From Cricetomys ansorgei (lineage: Eukaryota > Chordata > Mammalia > Rodentia > Nesomyidae): a DNA stretch of 64,000 nucleotides. The DNA lies in NCBI GenBank assembly GCA_026225945.1, contig JAMJFZ010001258.1:10206001-10270000 (forward strand), written 5' to 3'. Under the pieces are notes generated by a model. That model did not search any database. It was not told the origin of the DNA and saw only the letters and a list, made by a program, of their open reading frames with translations. The position numbers and the translations under genes are program-made. Of this stretch, positions 1-12,245 are shown piece by piece. Each line of letters opens with the position of its first letter. The first letter of the stretch is position 1.

Positions 1-658
1 AGATACAATTGCAGGCAAAAAAAAATGTTCTTACACGGGGACAACTTGATGAAAGAGAAAAAAGTCTCTATCTTCCAATCATGTGGCTATTTACTTTCCT
101 TTCTATCAGATTTAATAGTAACATCTTTTAGTAGTCAAATTGCAAGCTTTATCAGCCAGCATTATGAAGTTTCTGTTATGGCTGACTTTGACACTACCTC
201 AATATAGGCTTACTGTGGGAAATTAGTGTTTGTAAAGAAAAAAAAATGACTGAATAACTGAACCTCAAACTGTTGCTTGTTCACGTAAGAGTATAGAATT
301 GGTCATACCCCTAAGTACAGACATTCTGGACTGGACTTTCATAACAACATGAACACCTAAGATCTGTATCAAGAATAACACTTTTAAATAATTTTGATGG
401 GGAAGTATCAGTGTCTTACCTGAAATTGGTCCTAACTTAGCTTTAGCTATCTTATTTAGAAAGATAAACATAGCTATTTGAACATCATTGTGTTGGACTA
501 TCCATCTACCAAATAGAATAGAGGGTACTTTCCATTCATGCGTGGGGAAACAGGGCACCTAAAGAGTGAAGGGTATATGGGTTGAGATGCTTGCAATGGG
601 GTTTTCTAAACTGAAATTAACATATTCACATGTGTATGAAGAAGATTGTTTGACACAG

Positions 659-980
659 TGTTGTGGAAGTTTATTTTTAATTATGTTTAAAATAAATGTT
701 TTTGTGCACGGTTGGAAAAAGGGATGCATAGGCCTTGGCATTTTGTATTGTCTGCAGGTGTTGGATTTCTGTGGGGGATGTTTGATTGCTTATGATCTGC
801 ACCTGAAGAGTTCTGAATGAATTAAAAACACCTGAGTTCAGATGCTTGGCGTTCCACTGTTGATCAATTATGGCACTGGCCAGGACAGTTGTTCCCTCTG
901 CTGAGGTCTGGCAGAGTTTGCCTACATGAGAATGCCTCCTTGTCTTTCTTGGTGATCTGCCACAGCAGCCTAACAACTCA
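659..980 (+). repeat. 5' LTR of ERV copy A
   Basis: The LTR is 322 bp and starts with TG. It is colinear with 2454-2774 and with the reverse complement of 28412-28745. An ATTAAA at 821-826 occupies the place of the AATAAA polyadenylation signal seen in sister copies. The end was set by aligning the three LTR termini, each of which finishes with CA. Confidence 0.85.
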
Positions 981-983
981 AAA

Positions 984-1000
984 TGGCTCCCATGTGGGGC
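984..1000 (+). other. Primer binding site-like sequence (tRNA-Lys1,2 type)
   Basis: The 17 bases start tggctccc and end gtggggc, three bases after the 5' LTR. The expected tRNA-Lys1,2 site starts tggcgccc and ends gtggggc, so the match is close with one missing base. Betaretrovirus-like ERVs commonly use lysine tRNAs, which supports class II. Copy B has a more degenerate version at 28391-28409 (- strand). Confidence 0.6.
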
Positions 1001-1298
1001 ACAACATCATACTAGCTAATTCAACAAGGAAGAAAAAGAAACTCTAGACCTCACAGAGTTAGGTAAAGTACGCTCAAAGAAGCTACCAGAGGATAGAGAT
1101 TAAGGTATTAATTGAAGGCTCTTGAAGGAAGAGGAGAGAGAGAAAGGGAAATAAGCATTTATGAAGAGAAAAGGCTGTGAAATTAATAAATAAATGAGGA
1201 AAAAAGAGCTGAGGTGAGAGCCACAGAATGGATGCCCTAAAGGTAAAGAATTCAGCTGGGAGAAGAAAGAAGCAAGGTTTAGACCGCTTTTCCTGATC

Positions 1299-1661
1299 AT
1301 GGAGCTGACTCTCTGTCTTGCTGCTGGTGGCAGCCAGGGCATGGGAAAGAGAAACCAGAGTGTATTGTATAAACTGAGTTTGTTGATGGCTTTGTGTGTG
1401 TGTGAAGCCCAAGTGGGTCTTGTGTTTGAAGAAGGGTGTATGTTACCCCATGATGGTGGTGAGAAAAGACACCAAACTGTCAGAATGTTTCAGCCAGAGA
1501 TTCTTCCCACAGGCCCAGAACTCCCCCTCCCCCATCCCATCCCTGCTGTTATGGAAGCTGTAGCTTATAGCCAAAAAAGCTGCTTACTTAAATTGAATAG
1601 ATTTTTTTTTTTTCCTAAAAATTTGACTAAGAGAAAGATGAGTGGGTTTGGATACCAGTGA
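1299..1661 (+). other. Open frame of 120 codons inside ERV copy A
   Basis: The frame begins with residues MELTL and has a moderately hydrophobic, cysteine-containing first third. It continues to a GGEK...QT motif near residues 53-59. A related frame begins at the matching place in both tandem units of copy B (27530 and 28083, - strand). I do not recognise the product. Downstream of the QT motif the frames diverge through a one-base length change. It may be an ancestral accessory frame, or noncoding sequence that stayed open by chance. No known viral protein is recognised. Confidence 0.35.
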
Positions 1662-2453
1662 GACAGTCCTGACAAGACTCATCTGCTATGGTGATGAAAA
1701 CTCCACCCACGAGTTGGCCCTTACTGCAGACAAAGTGAACAGTTATTTTTCCAGCAAACCATACTCTATCCTAAAACCCAGAAAAGTGTTTCTTAAGGGT
1801 CAGCACACAGAAGCTGTCTTCCAGAACTGGCCAAGGTTTTACCTCGGGCTTGTAGCTGAACTTGGTACTGTAAGAGTCACCCAGGTATTAACTGGTTTTG
1901 AAAGCATTAAGAGGTTATGGAGAGCAACTGAGGCTTGGCACTATATGAGGCCAGGAGAGGCCTTTGGTGAAGATGCAGCCTCAGTAGTAGTTGAAGGCCT
2001 GGATTGAAGGAGTCATGTAAAGAAGTTGAGGCTTGGCACCATGAAGAGAGCCCAAGAGAGACTATTAATGAAAATGCAGTCCAGCTGCAGCAAGGGACTC
2101 CAGCATTCTGAAGATGCCAGAACCATGGGATGACCACCAAGAACAGCAGCAGTAGTGGAATGAACTCAGCCAGAACTTGGAGGATGAACTGTGTGGCTGC
2201 AGAGGTCAGAGAAGAGAAGTGACACAAGCCCTTTAGAGAAGCCCAGAATATTGTGAGTGAATTCCTGATAATTGGACATTGATAATGTTTTTCTGCTGTC
2301 TAAAAACATTGTGAAAAGCTTGATAGATACTTAGTATCATTTGGTCATGTGCACTAGAAGCCTCATAATTGTTACTCTTGTAAATGATTTTGCTGGTGTG
2401 TTAAATTGTGTTTTAAAGGTAAAGCAATTTATTTTTATAGTGAAGAGGGAAAT

Positions 2454-2774
2454 TTTTGTAGAAGTTTATTTTAGTTATGTTTAAAATAATTGTTTTTGTA
2501 CACTGTTGGAAAAAGGAATGCAGAGGCCTTGGCATTTTGTATTGTCTGCAGGTGTTGGATTTCTGTGGGGTGGTGTTTGATTGCTTATGATCTGCACCTG
2601 AGGAGTTCTGAATAAATAAAAACACCTGAGCTCATAAGCTGGGGATTCCACTGTCAATCAAGCATGGCATTAGCCAGGGTAGTGGTTCCCTCTGCTGAGG
2701 TCTGGCAGAGTTTGCATATATAAGAATGCCTCCTTGTCTCTCTTAGTGAACTGCCACAGCAGCATACAACTGCA
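2454..2774 (+). repeat. 3' LTR of ERV copy A
   Basis: This 321-bp LTR aligns end to end with 659-980. Its first dinucleotide is mutated from TG to TT. Overlapping AATAAA motifs at 2611-2620 mark the R region, so it holds a potential sense-strand polyadenylation signal inside the SORCS1 intron. Confidence 0.85.
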
Positions 2775-5700
2775 ATGCAGAGATAGCATTTTCATTCCCT
2801 CTCTTTTCTTGCCTGTGCATGCCTCCTACAGAAAGGAGATATCCTTTGGTATAGCATCACTGTCTGCAGCATTTCATGCCCCTAAGCTGGACTCCTGAAA
2901 TCTTCCTAGGGACCATTATCGTACACTGCTGCTTCCATTAATTGCTCAGCAGATGTTCAGCTGCCTCCTTTGTAAAATGTTCCATCCTGAGTATGTTTCT
3001 GGAGAGAGGCAGTGCATGATTGGGTTACTCTCCCAGGGAAACGAATTGTCTTCTTTCAGGAATTTACTAGCCTTGTTTTGGTTTTCAAATTCAGTTCCCT
3101 ATTTGCTTTCATGGGAGACAAGGTAAGCATTTGCAGAAACCTGGGTGTGATTAGAGACTGGATTTTGCTTATCTCCTCCTGTATGCTCTCTGTGGGAATT
3201 CATTAATTTCTATAGCTAAGGGGAGCTAAACTTTGAGTGCAGTGCCTGTTTAATTCAGTCTTTCCTGTGCTCCTTGGAAACTGTGTTATTTCTCTTGAGG
3301 GTCTAGCCACACCTGACAGATATGTTTCTGGAATTCTCTTTGCAGAAACAAGAGATTTGATATTATGTGAGAATGGGGCGAGGTTTAGGAGCAAGTTGTT
3401 AAGAAGGTGGAGCCAAGGTCACAGCTTGAACAACTTGGAATTGGACTAGAAATACTGCTGTCTGGAACAAAATATATATACTTTTGCTCCTTCTACCCCA
3501 TCCCCATCCCCCAACACCTTCATCTCCCTACACTCTTAAGACTATTTGTATTTAAGGCTTAGCTCTCTGCCAGCATCCACATAACATCTTTCCAGAGGCC
3601 TTTGACTCATCTCTGAGCTCATCTATTTGTAAATCTCTTTATGATGACTGTGATTATTGCTATCTTCATCCTCATCTTCTTCACATACTAATTTCTTATA
3701 AGTAGGGTTCTTCATGTCATTATGTTGTCACCATTACTGAACCTTCAGAGAACTTGCATATGTCAGGTGCTCAACAAACTTTATTTTAACAAATAATCAG
3801 GTGCATAATGCATAACCTGTAGAAATACATATTTGTGAGCCAGTCTCCATGACTACTCTGGCTGGTGGAGCCTTTCATTGTTTTATCTAATAGACATCTA
3901 GCTAAAATTATTTCCTCTGTTTTTTTATTCATTATTATGGAAATTCATTATTGTTTGTGCATTAAGAATGGATAGTTAGAAGGAAAACCACACACATGTT
4001 CTTTGGAGTTCTGTGTTTCAGAATAAGAGAAGCAGAAAAGGATGGGGGTGGGGTGGGAATGCTAGCAAGAGTCTGTAACTTAAAAAAGCCTAAATCAAGT
4101 ATAACTTACTGTTTCTTGCTTAGTGCTCTGTATCATATTTTTTTTTTTTTAGAGTTGGGGTGTCATTAAGGAGTGTTTGCTGGCCACTTACAAAGGCTCT
4201 CATTCTGATGTATGCCATTTGATTCCTATTGGTCATTATAAAAGACTAAACCTGAGCTAGGAATTTAAAATCCAAAAGAGGCATTTTTTTTGTTTTGTTT
4301 TTGTTTTCACTGCTAACGTGGAATGTACTCACGAGCAGAATCCATTCCTCATCATTTTATTTCTCCAATGCTCCTATCTTCTGTGCCTCATTTATCAATA
4401 ATTCCTTTAAATGTATGGGTCTTGAGGAGGATATACAGCAAATTAGGATCTTTACTCCTTACACAGTAGCAGAGCTGAACCACAAATAATTGTGCATGAA
4501 CACAGTGGACAGGGTGGTAACGATGAACAGGGCAGTAACAGGGAGGCACCTATTGAAAGGATTCTTTAAGTAGCAATTTAAGTAGTAATTAATGGATGAT
4601 ATCTCACCATGGGTTCTCTTTATAACATAGAATGTTTTAGGTGCTGTTGTAAAAGACAGTGATTTCTTTGATAGAGATGTAAACATAAATGGCAGACCTC
4701 TTGTTTAGCAGAGAAGGTAAGTTTAGTGGCTTATGTTGGATTTGGTGCCATTAAGAAGAAAATCTATCAGCCAGCTGGACTAGGAGGTTGAATCTCAGGG
4801 ATAAAGCCTAAAACACTAAATAAAGTGTGAGCTCTAACCCACCACATTGTGTCAGATGTCAGATTCTTAGGTAAGAGGAACCCACTAGAGGGTGAGCAAA
4901 TTCTACTTGTTGGTGCAAATATTCCAGGCCCCATTAAATGCTATATCTCTGCTCCTGTGAGCACTCGTCTTCAGAACTAAAAAGTCTTGAAATTCGTCTG
5001 GCATGGGTGAATGTGAGGCAGTTATGGGCATGTTGATTGTTCTATAGTAGAATCGACATATTCCATTTGAGAATATAATCCTGAATAGATTGATCCATTC
5101 TAAAATGTAAAAAGAAATATTCCAGGGATACTCATATATCACCAGATGAGTTTATTGGGTAAATAAACTGAAAATTGAATACTGGGATTTCTGCAAGAGC
5201 CTCTAGCTGAGCCTGACTGGTTCTTTTAGAGCATTTGGATAAGTAAAACCATCTTCTATGGCTGGGAATTCTGTCTCTAAGCCAAGGTAGGTATTTACTA
5301 CAGATCACCTAAACCCCGGCCTGACCTCATTGCAATTAAGCTAAGAGACATCTATAAAATAGAGCTCAGAGGAGGATCTGTGGATGGAGGACCCAAGGGA
5401 TTGTGAATCCAGATCCTGCTTTTGACCGATGTCTCCAAATCATGCTTATATACCAGCTTCCTTTCCAGTCTCCACAGTACTGCAGACATTGTTCTATAAA
5501 GAGAACAAGGGGAGGTACCAGACACGCCCCTCCAGCAATACATCCGATTGACAGCTCTGGGCATTCACTAAGACAGAGAAGGTGGGTTTGTAACGCTAAG
5601 TATAGTAATAAACGTTAAAATCTAATTACTTGGCATGGGTGGAGGAAGTCTAAAAGGAAGAATGGGCACACAACAGTGACAGGAAGTAGGTAATAAATGA

Positions 5701-6887
5701 AACATACTTCTGAATATGGGATCTGTGATATCCATAATCAAGATAAGTGGCCAAGGGCAGCCAAGAGGTGTGGCTGGGAGGCTGTTGAAAAATGATTAAA
5801 ATGTGAACTAGAATATAAGAGGCAGGGGCAATTCAATAGCTGACAGCTTTATGAGAGTTAAACAAATGACATTATCTATATGCAATTCATATGCTAATAT
5901 GAGCCAAAAATGCTACATTCGCCTCTCACTATTTCAACCTATATTTCTGAGATGCAAGTCTTTGCTCTTAGTTTTTCTGTAGGTTTTTGGTCTCCTAGAA
6001 CTTGGGGTACATATGAGTACGGTGAAAAGGTAGAGGTAACATTTCTCAGAGGAAGGGCCTCAAAGTTCATTGAGTAAAAGCATTAAAAAAAAACCCATAC
6101 ACTGAGAATATTGTTCCCATCTCTCCCTGTAACTCAGTTGCCTTGTTCAAGGAGCTACATTTAGGAAAATCGTCCTTTGTCAAGGACATGTGTGGATTTT
6201 GTAATAAAACTGTTATCTTGGCCTCTGTGCTGTTGCCAACTGATTTAACTTCTTTTGCAGGTGTAATAAAAAGATATCATGGGGACATTAGAGGATTGAT
6301 ATTTCTACACTTCAGTTGCTAACACTTGATATGTTAAGAATAAAGGGTGTGGGTTGGGAAGTAATTTCAGCTCTCAGCCTGGCTGGTAACACTGCTTGAA
6401 TTCTGCTCTCCAGCTCCGTCTTGGTAAAGGCAAAGCTCCGTCTCCATGTGAGGTAGCAGAAGCTCCAGGCAGTATGTTGTAGAAACTACAACGTAATCTA
6501 AGCCACAGCATAACCCATGCAGATGCCAAATGGTTGCTGAGGAGCTCTCGACTGAAGTGAAATAAATCGTTGCAATAACATTTCCCATTTAGAGATGAAA
6601 TTAGCAATAGTAAAGTTCTACCACAGTCAATAAATTTATTCGCCTTTTTACTCTCTGATTGCCCAGTTATTATTTACAAGTAAGTCATTTATGAGAAAAG
6701 CTGTGATGGTAGTTTTTTTATTTCCTTCTAGTTTTCCTAAAATTAAATATATTTTCCTCTTTAAATAACCAGATTGTGTCAAAGTAGCTTTTGACAGTCA
6801 TTAAATCATTGTGGTAATATGATAAATAATAAAAGGTACAAAGAGATATAAATATATCTTTCTCTCTAATGTACTTAAGTGGCTATG

Positions 6888-6982
6888 ATACATACACATA
6901 TATATGTATATGTATATATGTGTGTGAATGTATGTGTGTATGTATATAGATATGCATACACACATACACACACACACACACC
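6888..6982. repeat. TATG/CA-type microsatellite
   Basis: Alternating purine-pyrimidine sequence grades from ATAC and TATG units into a short pure CA run. It is intronic and accounts for the open frames on the - strand here. Confidence 0.85.
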
Positions 6983-7499
6983 AAGGATGAAGTAACATTC
7001 CAGCTTGCAATAGTTCTTGATCGGTTCTTTTAAGAAGGCTGTCTGCCCCTCAGTAGCCACGTGCTTTCCTGGCACACACACAGGGCCCTCCCTGGATTTA
7101 GCCTTCAGCAGCATATAAACCACATAAACCAGGAAGCACTCAGAGGATGGAGGCAGGATCACTGGGCTTCTCTTGGTTCAAGAATCATCACCAGGAACAA
7201 GGTAATAACTTCTCTAGAGTGAATATGGAGGATGAAGAAAATATGTGACTAGCTGGACTCAGCTACTGGTTTACTGGATTTTTCCCAGGGTAAGTCCTCA
7301 GGTAGAAATTAGTTGGTTGCTTTGGATTGGGTTAGGTTTAAGGATTTTTTTTTCTTTTCCATTAGAATGTGACTGTTTACTATTATCAGTTGGTAGTTTA
7401 TATAGGAACTCAGGGTCCTGGATGTGCTTCAGTTTGATTCTTCCCAATTAAATATCAGAGATAGAGCAGGCCTTATGATGTTCGTGATTAGGATTTTAT

Positions 7500-8035
7500 G
7501 TGACCTGGAGGTGAAGCCATGATCCAAGCTAGGGTTCACTACAAATGGAAGCCATTGTGCCCACTTTTGATTCTAAAAAGAAAAAAACTTTCTGTTCCAT
7601 TGCTACATCACCTTAATCCCTCTGTGTGGCATGTCAGCCTGACTGGATCTAAATCATGTAGGAGACAAGCTTCTGGGTATGCCTATGATGGATTGTGTAG
7701 ATTAAGTCAGTATCCAGGCTTGCCTGTGGTGCATGGAATAGATATGGTTAGCTGGGGTTTGAAGATCTGTCTTCAGGACACAGCACCGTTCCATGGGCTG
7801 GAACTCCAGACTGAATAAAAAAGGTTGAGATGGCATGAACTCCAGCATTCATTGCTCTCTGTCTCATGACTATAGACACAATGTGACCAGCATTCATGTC
7901 ACCATGCCTTCCTCACTGTGATTGTCGTTCCCTAGCACAGTGAGCCAAAATAAACCCTTATGTCCTTAAATTACGTTGGTCAGGTATTTTGTTCCAGCAA
8001 TGTAGAGTAAGTAGAATATATCTAGAGTAACTAGA
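7500..8035 (+). mobile_element. Rodent MaLR-type LTR-like repeat (family uncertain)
   Basis: The segment around 7620-8030 has the layout of a common rodent interspersed repeat. It has a region giving 'ccatgggctggaactcc', then 'attcattgctctct', then 'gagccaaaataaaccctta' and an end near 'caggtattttgttcc'. An AATAAA motif lies in the last quarter, as expected of an LTR. The element is immediately followed by a CA microsatellite. The 5' boundary is approximate. The similarity is recalled from memory, so the family name is left open. Confidence 0.5.

Positions 8036-8037
<2 letters not shown>

Positions 8038-8077
<40 letters not shown>
8038..8077. repeat. CA dinucleotide microsatellite
   Basis: About 20 uninterrupted AC repeats directly follow the LTR-like repeat ending near 8035. 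Confidence 0.97.
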
Positions 8078-8079
<2 letters not shown>

Positions 8080-9532
8080 TTCCAAATATTTGGATTGCAC
8101 AGATTTTGTATTTAAAGTATTTAATATAAAGCCTTGTGTCTGCTTTAGAAGTAAGGAAGGAAAAACTGAAAATCAATGTAGGGTGTGCTTGCTGCTGCAG
8201 CTTCGTGACCTCAGTAACATTGAAAAGTGTGTGAAGAAATCCCCTTGCTCGACAGGATGTGGATATAAAAGGGTCTGTGGGCAAATGAGTGTGTAAAAAG
8301 CTGTGACATGGCTGAAGGTGCTTCCATCTGCAGGACTGGACATCTTTCATGCACTGATGTGCACCAAGAGTCTCCAAGTGGGGGAATGCCAAAGGTCCCA
8401 TTTTCCAAAATGACATCTCGGAGGGACTCTCCATCTTTTAGAACTCTTTCTGAAGAATATACTATCAGTGATGTGGGAATATTAATACGACAGTGAAAAG
8501 TCACGGCCATGTCTGGTGTGCTGGATATCATGACAATTCCATCGTGTTTGTCTCTCACAACTTTATTAAAGCAAAGATTATTTCCACTTGTCTTTTTCAA
8601 ATGAGGAATTGGAGCCCCCATTAATTCAGTTAGTTCAAAAAAGGCAGACCCAGAATCTGATTCTACAGAGAGTATATCAAGTACCTAACTTCAACTATGA
8701 AATTTTGATTTTGCTTTCACATGCACAGCTATGCCATTTATTTAGCATTTCCTGTATGTCAATCACTCTTTTATGGACGTGGTAACATTTCTAGTACTAT
8801 AATCAACTCAGATCCTTGTGAATAGAATATAACAATTCAAAGCATGGCCAAGTTCCTCACAGGGTTTTAGAAATGGTGTGTGAGCTGAGGCGTGGGGTGT
8901 CCAGTCACCTGAGATAATGCTTGTATCCGTGTTATACGCTGCGTTCATAGTGGCAAAATCCTCCTCAGTGCATTTTTCCTCACACCTACCTTGTTGAAGC
9001 TGCAGCTGGAGAGGAATTAATTTATGCTAATTCCACACAACAAACCCAAATCCATTTATCACCAGTTTCCATTCCTCGGCAAAGCGTGCAAACGCACATA
9101 AATATTGGGAAACAGTAAGATACACGGCTGCTGCTGTGTGGAGCGGTAATAGACGCTTTTATATGCAGGCACAGATCAGCAAGCAGAAGCCAAGCAAGGA
9201 ACACCTAGGGCAGTGCCACTCAAATGCTGTTGGCTCTATGCTGCCCCCTACCTCTGAGAAGTGGTTAAGAGAGGTAGAACTGGGGGTTGGAATGAGTGTG
9301 ATAATTACCCAATGGTATTAATGCTGCTCCTTTAAGATTGATGACCTGAGTGTGAATGTTAGAAGACCGAAAGATTCAACCTAGGGAGGAGGAAAGCAAC
9401 GGGAGGTGGAAGAGATAAGTGAAATGGGCCGGTGTGTGTGCATGTGTATGTGAATGTATATTTCCCTTCATATGAGTAAGAACAGAGTCAAGATAATTTC
9501 CTCTTGTTGTTTTCCATGTATTTCAAATGTTG

Positions 9533-9690
9533 CACCAGGCATAGTTGTGCTCACGTTTAATCCTGGCACTCAGGAGTGAGGCAGATATGGGCAGATATCA
9601 GTGAGTTTGAGACTAGCCTCGTCTGCATAATGAATTTTAGGATTGGCAGGGCTATGTAGACAGACCCTGTCTCAAAAGAAAAAAGAAATA
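9533..9690 (+). mobile_element. B1 SINE
   Basis: The element has the B1 order: a degenerate promoter start, 'taatcctggcactcagg', 'gaggcag', 'gagtttgagactagcc', then 'agaccctgtctcaaaa' and an A-rich tail. It is diverged, so this is an older copy. It is in sense orientation within the SORCS1 intron. Confidence 0.9.
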
Positions 9691-11916
9691 GTGACAACAA
9701 AAATTTCAAATGTTATTCTTTCAAGTAAACTCTGGTTTTCTTGGCTGCACCTCGCTTGTATGTAAACTCCACTGGACATGCAGAGTTTAACATCATTGAT
9801 ACCTCTTACTGTCCTCATCGTCCATGGCCCCTCTGGACCTCCATGTGTTCACTGACAAGTTAATAGTTTACATTATGTTACCTTTACATTTTATTCTTAA
9901 TTTCAAAAAAAGCACAGTGGTTGAGCTTGTGGTGATTGTATGCAAGTGAGATGAGAAGACAGTTGTGCTATGACCTGTCTATCATCTGTCTATCTATGAC
10001 CCACCTCTTTATATCCATGTGTGCATGTCATCAAAGTTTAAACATACACAAGGGACCCAGGATCTGATCAAAGTTTAAACGTAAGTGTTCCTTTTAAAGC
10101 ACAATATTTTAACTCACATCATGTGTGGATTTTCCTCCTATGCCATCTGTCACCTTAGCCTTAAACATCTTCCTGAGAAGTTCTTTTTCATTTCTTGGCC
10201 CTTTACACCAGACAAGGCATAAAGAACTGTGGGTATTTGTGTGCGTTCGAATGACTCAGACTTCTTCTTTCTTCCATTAACTAACTGAAGTCCTTCAGGG
10301 TGGCACTCAGCTTTCATTTGTGTCATGTGGTTGACAATCCCTGCCTTCCATCTCTTAAAGACAGTCGAGATAATATCTGTAACAAAAGGAAGTGTTCTTT
10401 TCTCCTGTGATATTCTACCAATAGTGGTATGCATTCAGATGTGTTTCTGGGCTTTGCTGATGGCATTGCGATATTTTCTTAGTTTAAATATAAAGTGCCT
10501 TAGCCTTGGGTATTCCACTGCAGTGAGGCTACCTCACTAGCTCTCACACAAAGACATGGTCTCACTGTATAGAGCTAGTAGCCTTTCAGTGGAGAGAGAA
10601 CAAGAGGGTTCTTTATATTCAGTGCCTGCTAAGAGCTGATCCTCCTGCATAAACTAAGTCCATTTCCCATGAAAAAGCTTAGACTTTTTACTTTGCACTA
10701 ACTTTATAGTCACATGAAATACACTTTCTAGTAATAACTAGAATACAATCTTGCAACAGTCAGACAAAGCAGATGCAGCCACTGGTCCTGTCTGAGGCCA
10801 TTAATATTGTAGTCATTGACTCTTTAACTTTTCTGGATGGCCAGAGTATTGCCCTCTTGACTTTCAACAGAGAATAATCATAGAAACAATGCTTAAAGGT
10901 CACCTGCATTTTTGGGTATCGGGCTTTGCTTAAGTTGATGGAAGGTAAAGGTCGCTGTCTATGTTTCTGCAAGGTACAGGTGGGTTGTTTTCAGGCTTGA
11001 GCTACACCACTTTTACCAAATGTCAGTTCTTGACATGGTAAAAATTAATTGCAAACAGTAATTACAAGAGAAAAGGTTTGACCCCGAGGAGCAGATTCAG
11101 CATTGGGGAGAGATATTTCCTTGAACTACTGTGTAGAGAAAACTCAGAGAGGGAACTTCATGCTTGCAGAAGCTTTGTGAGAAAGTTCAGGCATTTGAGG
11201 CTCTGGAGTTCCTGGGATGGAGGTGCCATGAATTTCAGAAATTGTAGAGCCCATTGCATGGCATGCCTCTCCTCCAGCATCAGGGTATTATATATAACCT
11301 TCCCAAGCATTCACTTGACCAGCTTTGCAGGTGCAAAAAATGCAAGCATGCTCCACAGTCTTCCAGTTCTTTGTCTTACAACTGCCAAAGTAGAGGTAAG
11401 CTAATTCAAAGACATCACAGACTCTCACATGGACACACATGCACAAACACAAAATTTCTGTTTATAGTTTGACTGCTTTTCTACTGCACTTGCTGGGAAA
11501 TGCTTATATAAAATGCATAGGGAATGGTAATAATAATAATGAAGACCATCCATAACTTAGAATATTCAGGCATAGCATATTTTTACCTTACAATACAATG
11601 AAAGTGTACTCATAGGACTATTCTGCTGCTCCTTTTTAGCATAGTACTGTTTTATTATAAAATAAGTTAATTTTTTTGGGATGATTTTACCCAACCAAAT
11701 GCAAGCCCAGGTAAGGGCTCTGAGCACATGGAAGATGGCTTCACTGAGATATGTGGAGTAGGCTACATGTTTGGTAGTTTCATCCTACAGTGGCATTTCA
11801 TCAGAATATAAGCCCATAAGGAACAGGTGTCAGTTAATTAATAATAATGACAGTGGCAACAGTAGAATAAAAGGAAACACTTATAAAGAGATTGGTGAAT
11901 AGATACAGTTGCCATT

Positions 11917-12245
11917 TGTAGTAGTATACTGCTGTAGTGACTCAGCAAGAAGACAAGGAGTTGCTTTCATACATGGAATCCCTGCCAGACCTCAGCAGAG
12001 AGAACCGCCATCATGGCACGTGCTATACTGTTTGGAACCCCAAGCACCTGAGCTCAGGTGTTTTTATTCTTACAGAACTCCTCAGGTGTTTTACTGATAG
12101 CGCATGCAGATCATTAGCAATCAAACATCCCCCACATGAATCCAACACCTGCAAACAATACAAAATGCCAAGAACCTAGGCAGCCTCTCACCCAATAATG
12201 CATAAAACAATATTTTATAATAATGAAAAATAAACTTCCACAACA
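11917..12245 (-). mobile_element. Solo LTR C of the same class II-like ERV family
   Basis: A 329-bp LTR in antisense orientation, related to the LTRs of copies A and B. The flanks are gccatt (11911-11916) and gccatc (12246-12251), a 6-bp target duplication with one mismatch. No internal sequence is present, so it is a solo LTR left by LTR-LTR recombination. It lies 307 bp upstream of the SORCS1 transmembrane exon, with its polyadenylation signal on the opposite strand. Confidence 0.88.

Larger units (their letters stand above)
659..2774 (+). mobile_element. ERV copy A, class II-like, non-autonomous, two LTRs
   Basis: Two similar LTRs, 659-980 and 2454-2774, flank about 1.47 kb of internal sequence. 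The internal part has no gag, pol or env frame, so the element is non-autonomous. A primer-binding-site-like stretch at 984-1000 resembles the complement of tRNA-Lys1,2, and a purine run at 2441-2451 sits just before the 3' LTR. The flanking hexamers are acacag (653-658) and atgcag (2775-2780), which differ by two transitions and fit a decayed 6-bp target duplication. The same family recurs at 11917-12245 and 26068-28745. It lies in the sense orientation within the SORCS1 intron. Class II assignment rests on primer site and duplication length. The exact family name is not known to me. Confidence 0.85.

Noticed and set aside
1642..2007. 121-codon frame in ERV A matched by 26853-27068 in ERV B
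   Set aside because: The similarity follows from the shared ERV interior. Unlike the 1299 frame, it showed no clear frame-preserving indels, so coding is unsupported.
7958..8621. 136- and 158-codon frames on the - strand near the CA repeat
   Set aside because: They overlap each other and a CA tract and show no recognisable motif. Chance and repeat content explain them.
10150..10434. 94-codon frame on the - strand preceded by a pyrimidine tract and AG
   Set aside because: It looked like an antisense exon, but it has no recognisable family and no clear donor.
11078..11404. 108-codon frame ending near a gtaagc donor-like site on the + strand
   Set aside because: Considered as the SORCS1 exon before the transmembrane exon, but the peptide does not resemble a VPS10, PKD or juxtamembrane segment and has no good acceptor.
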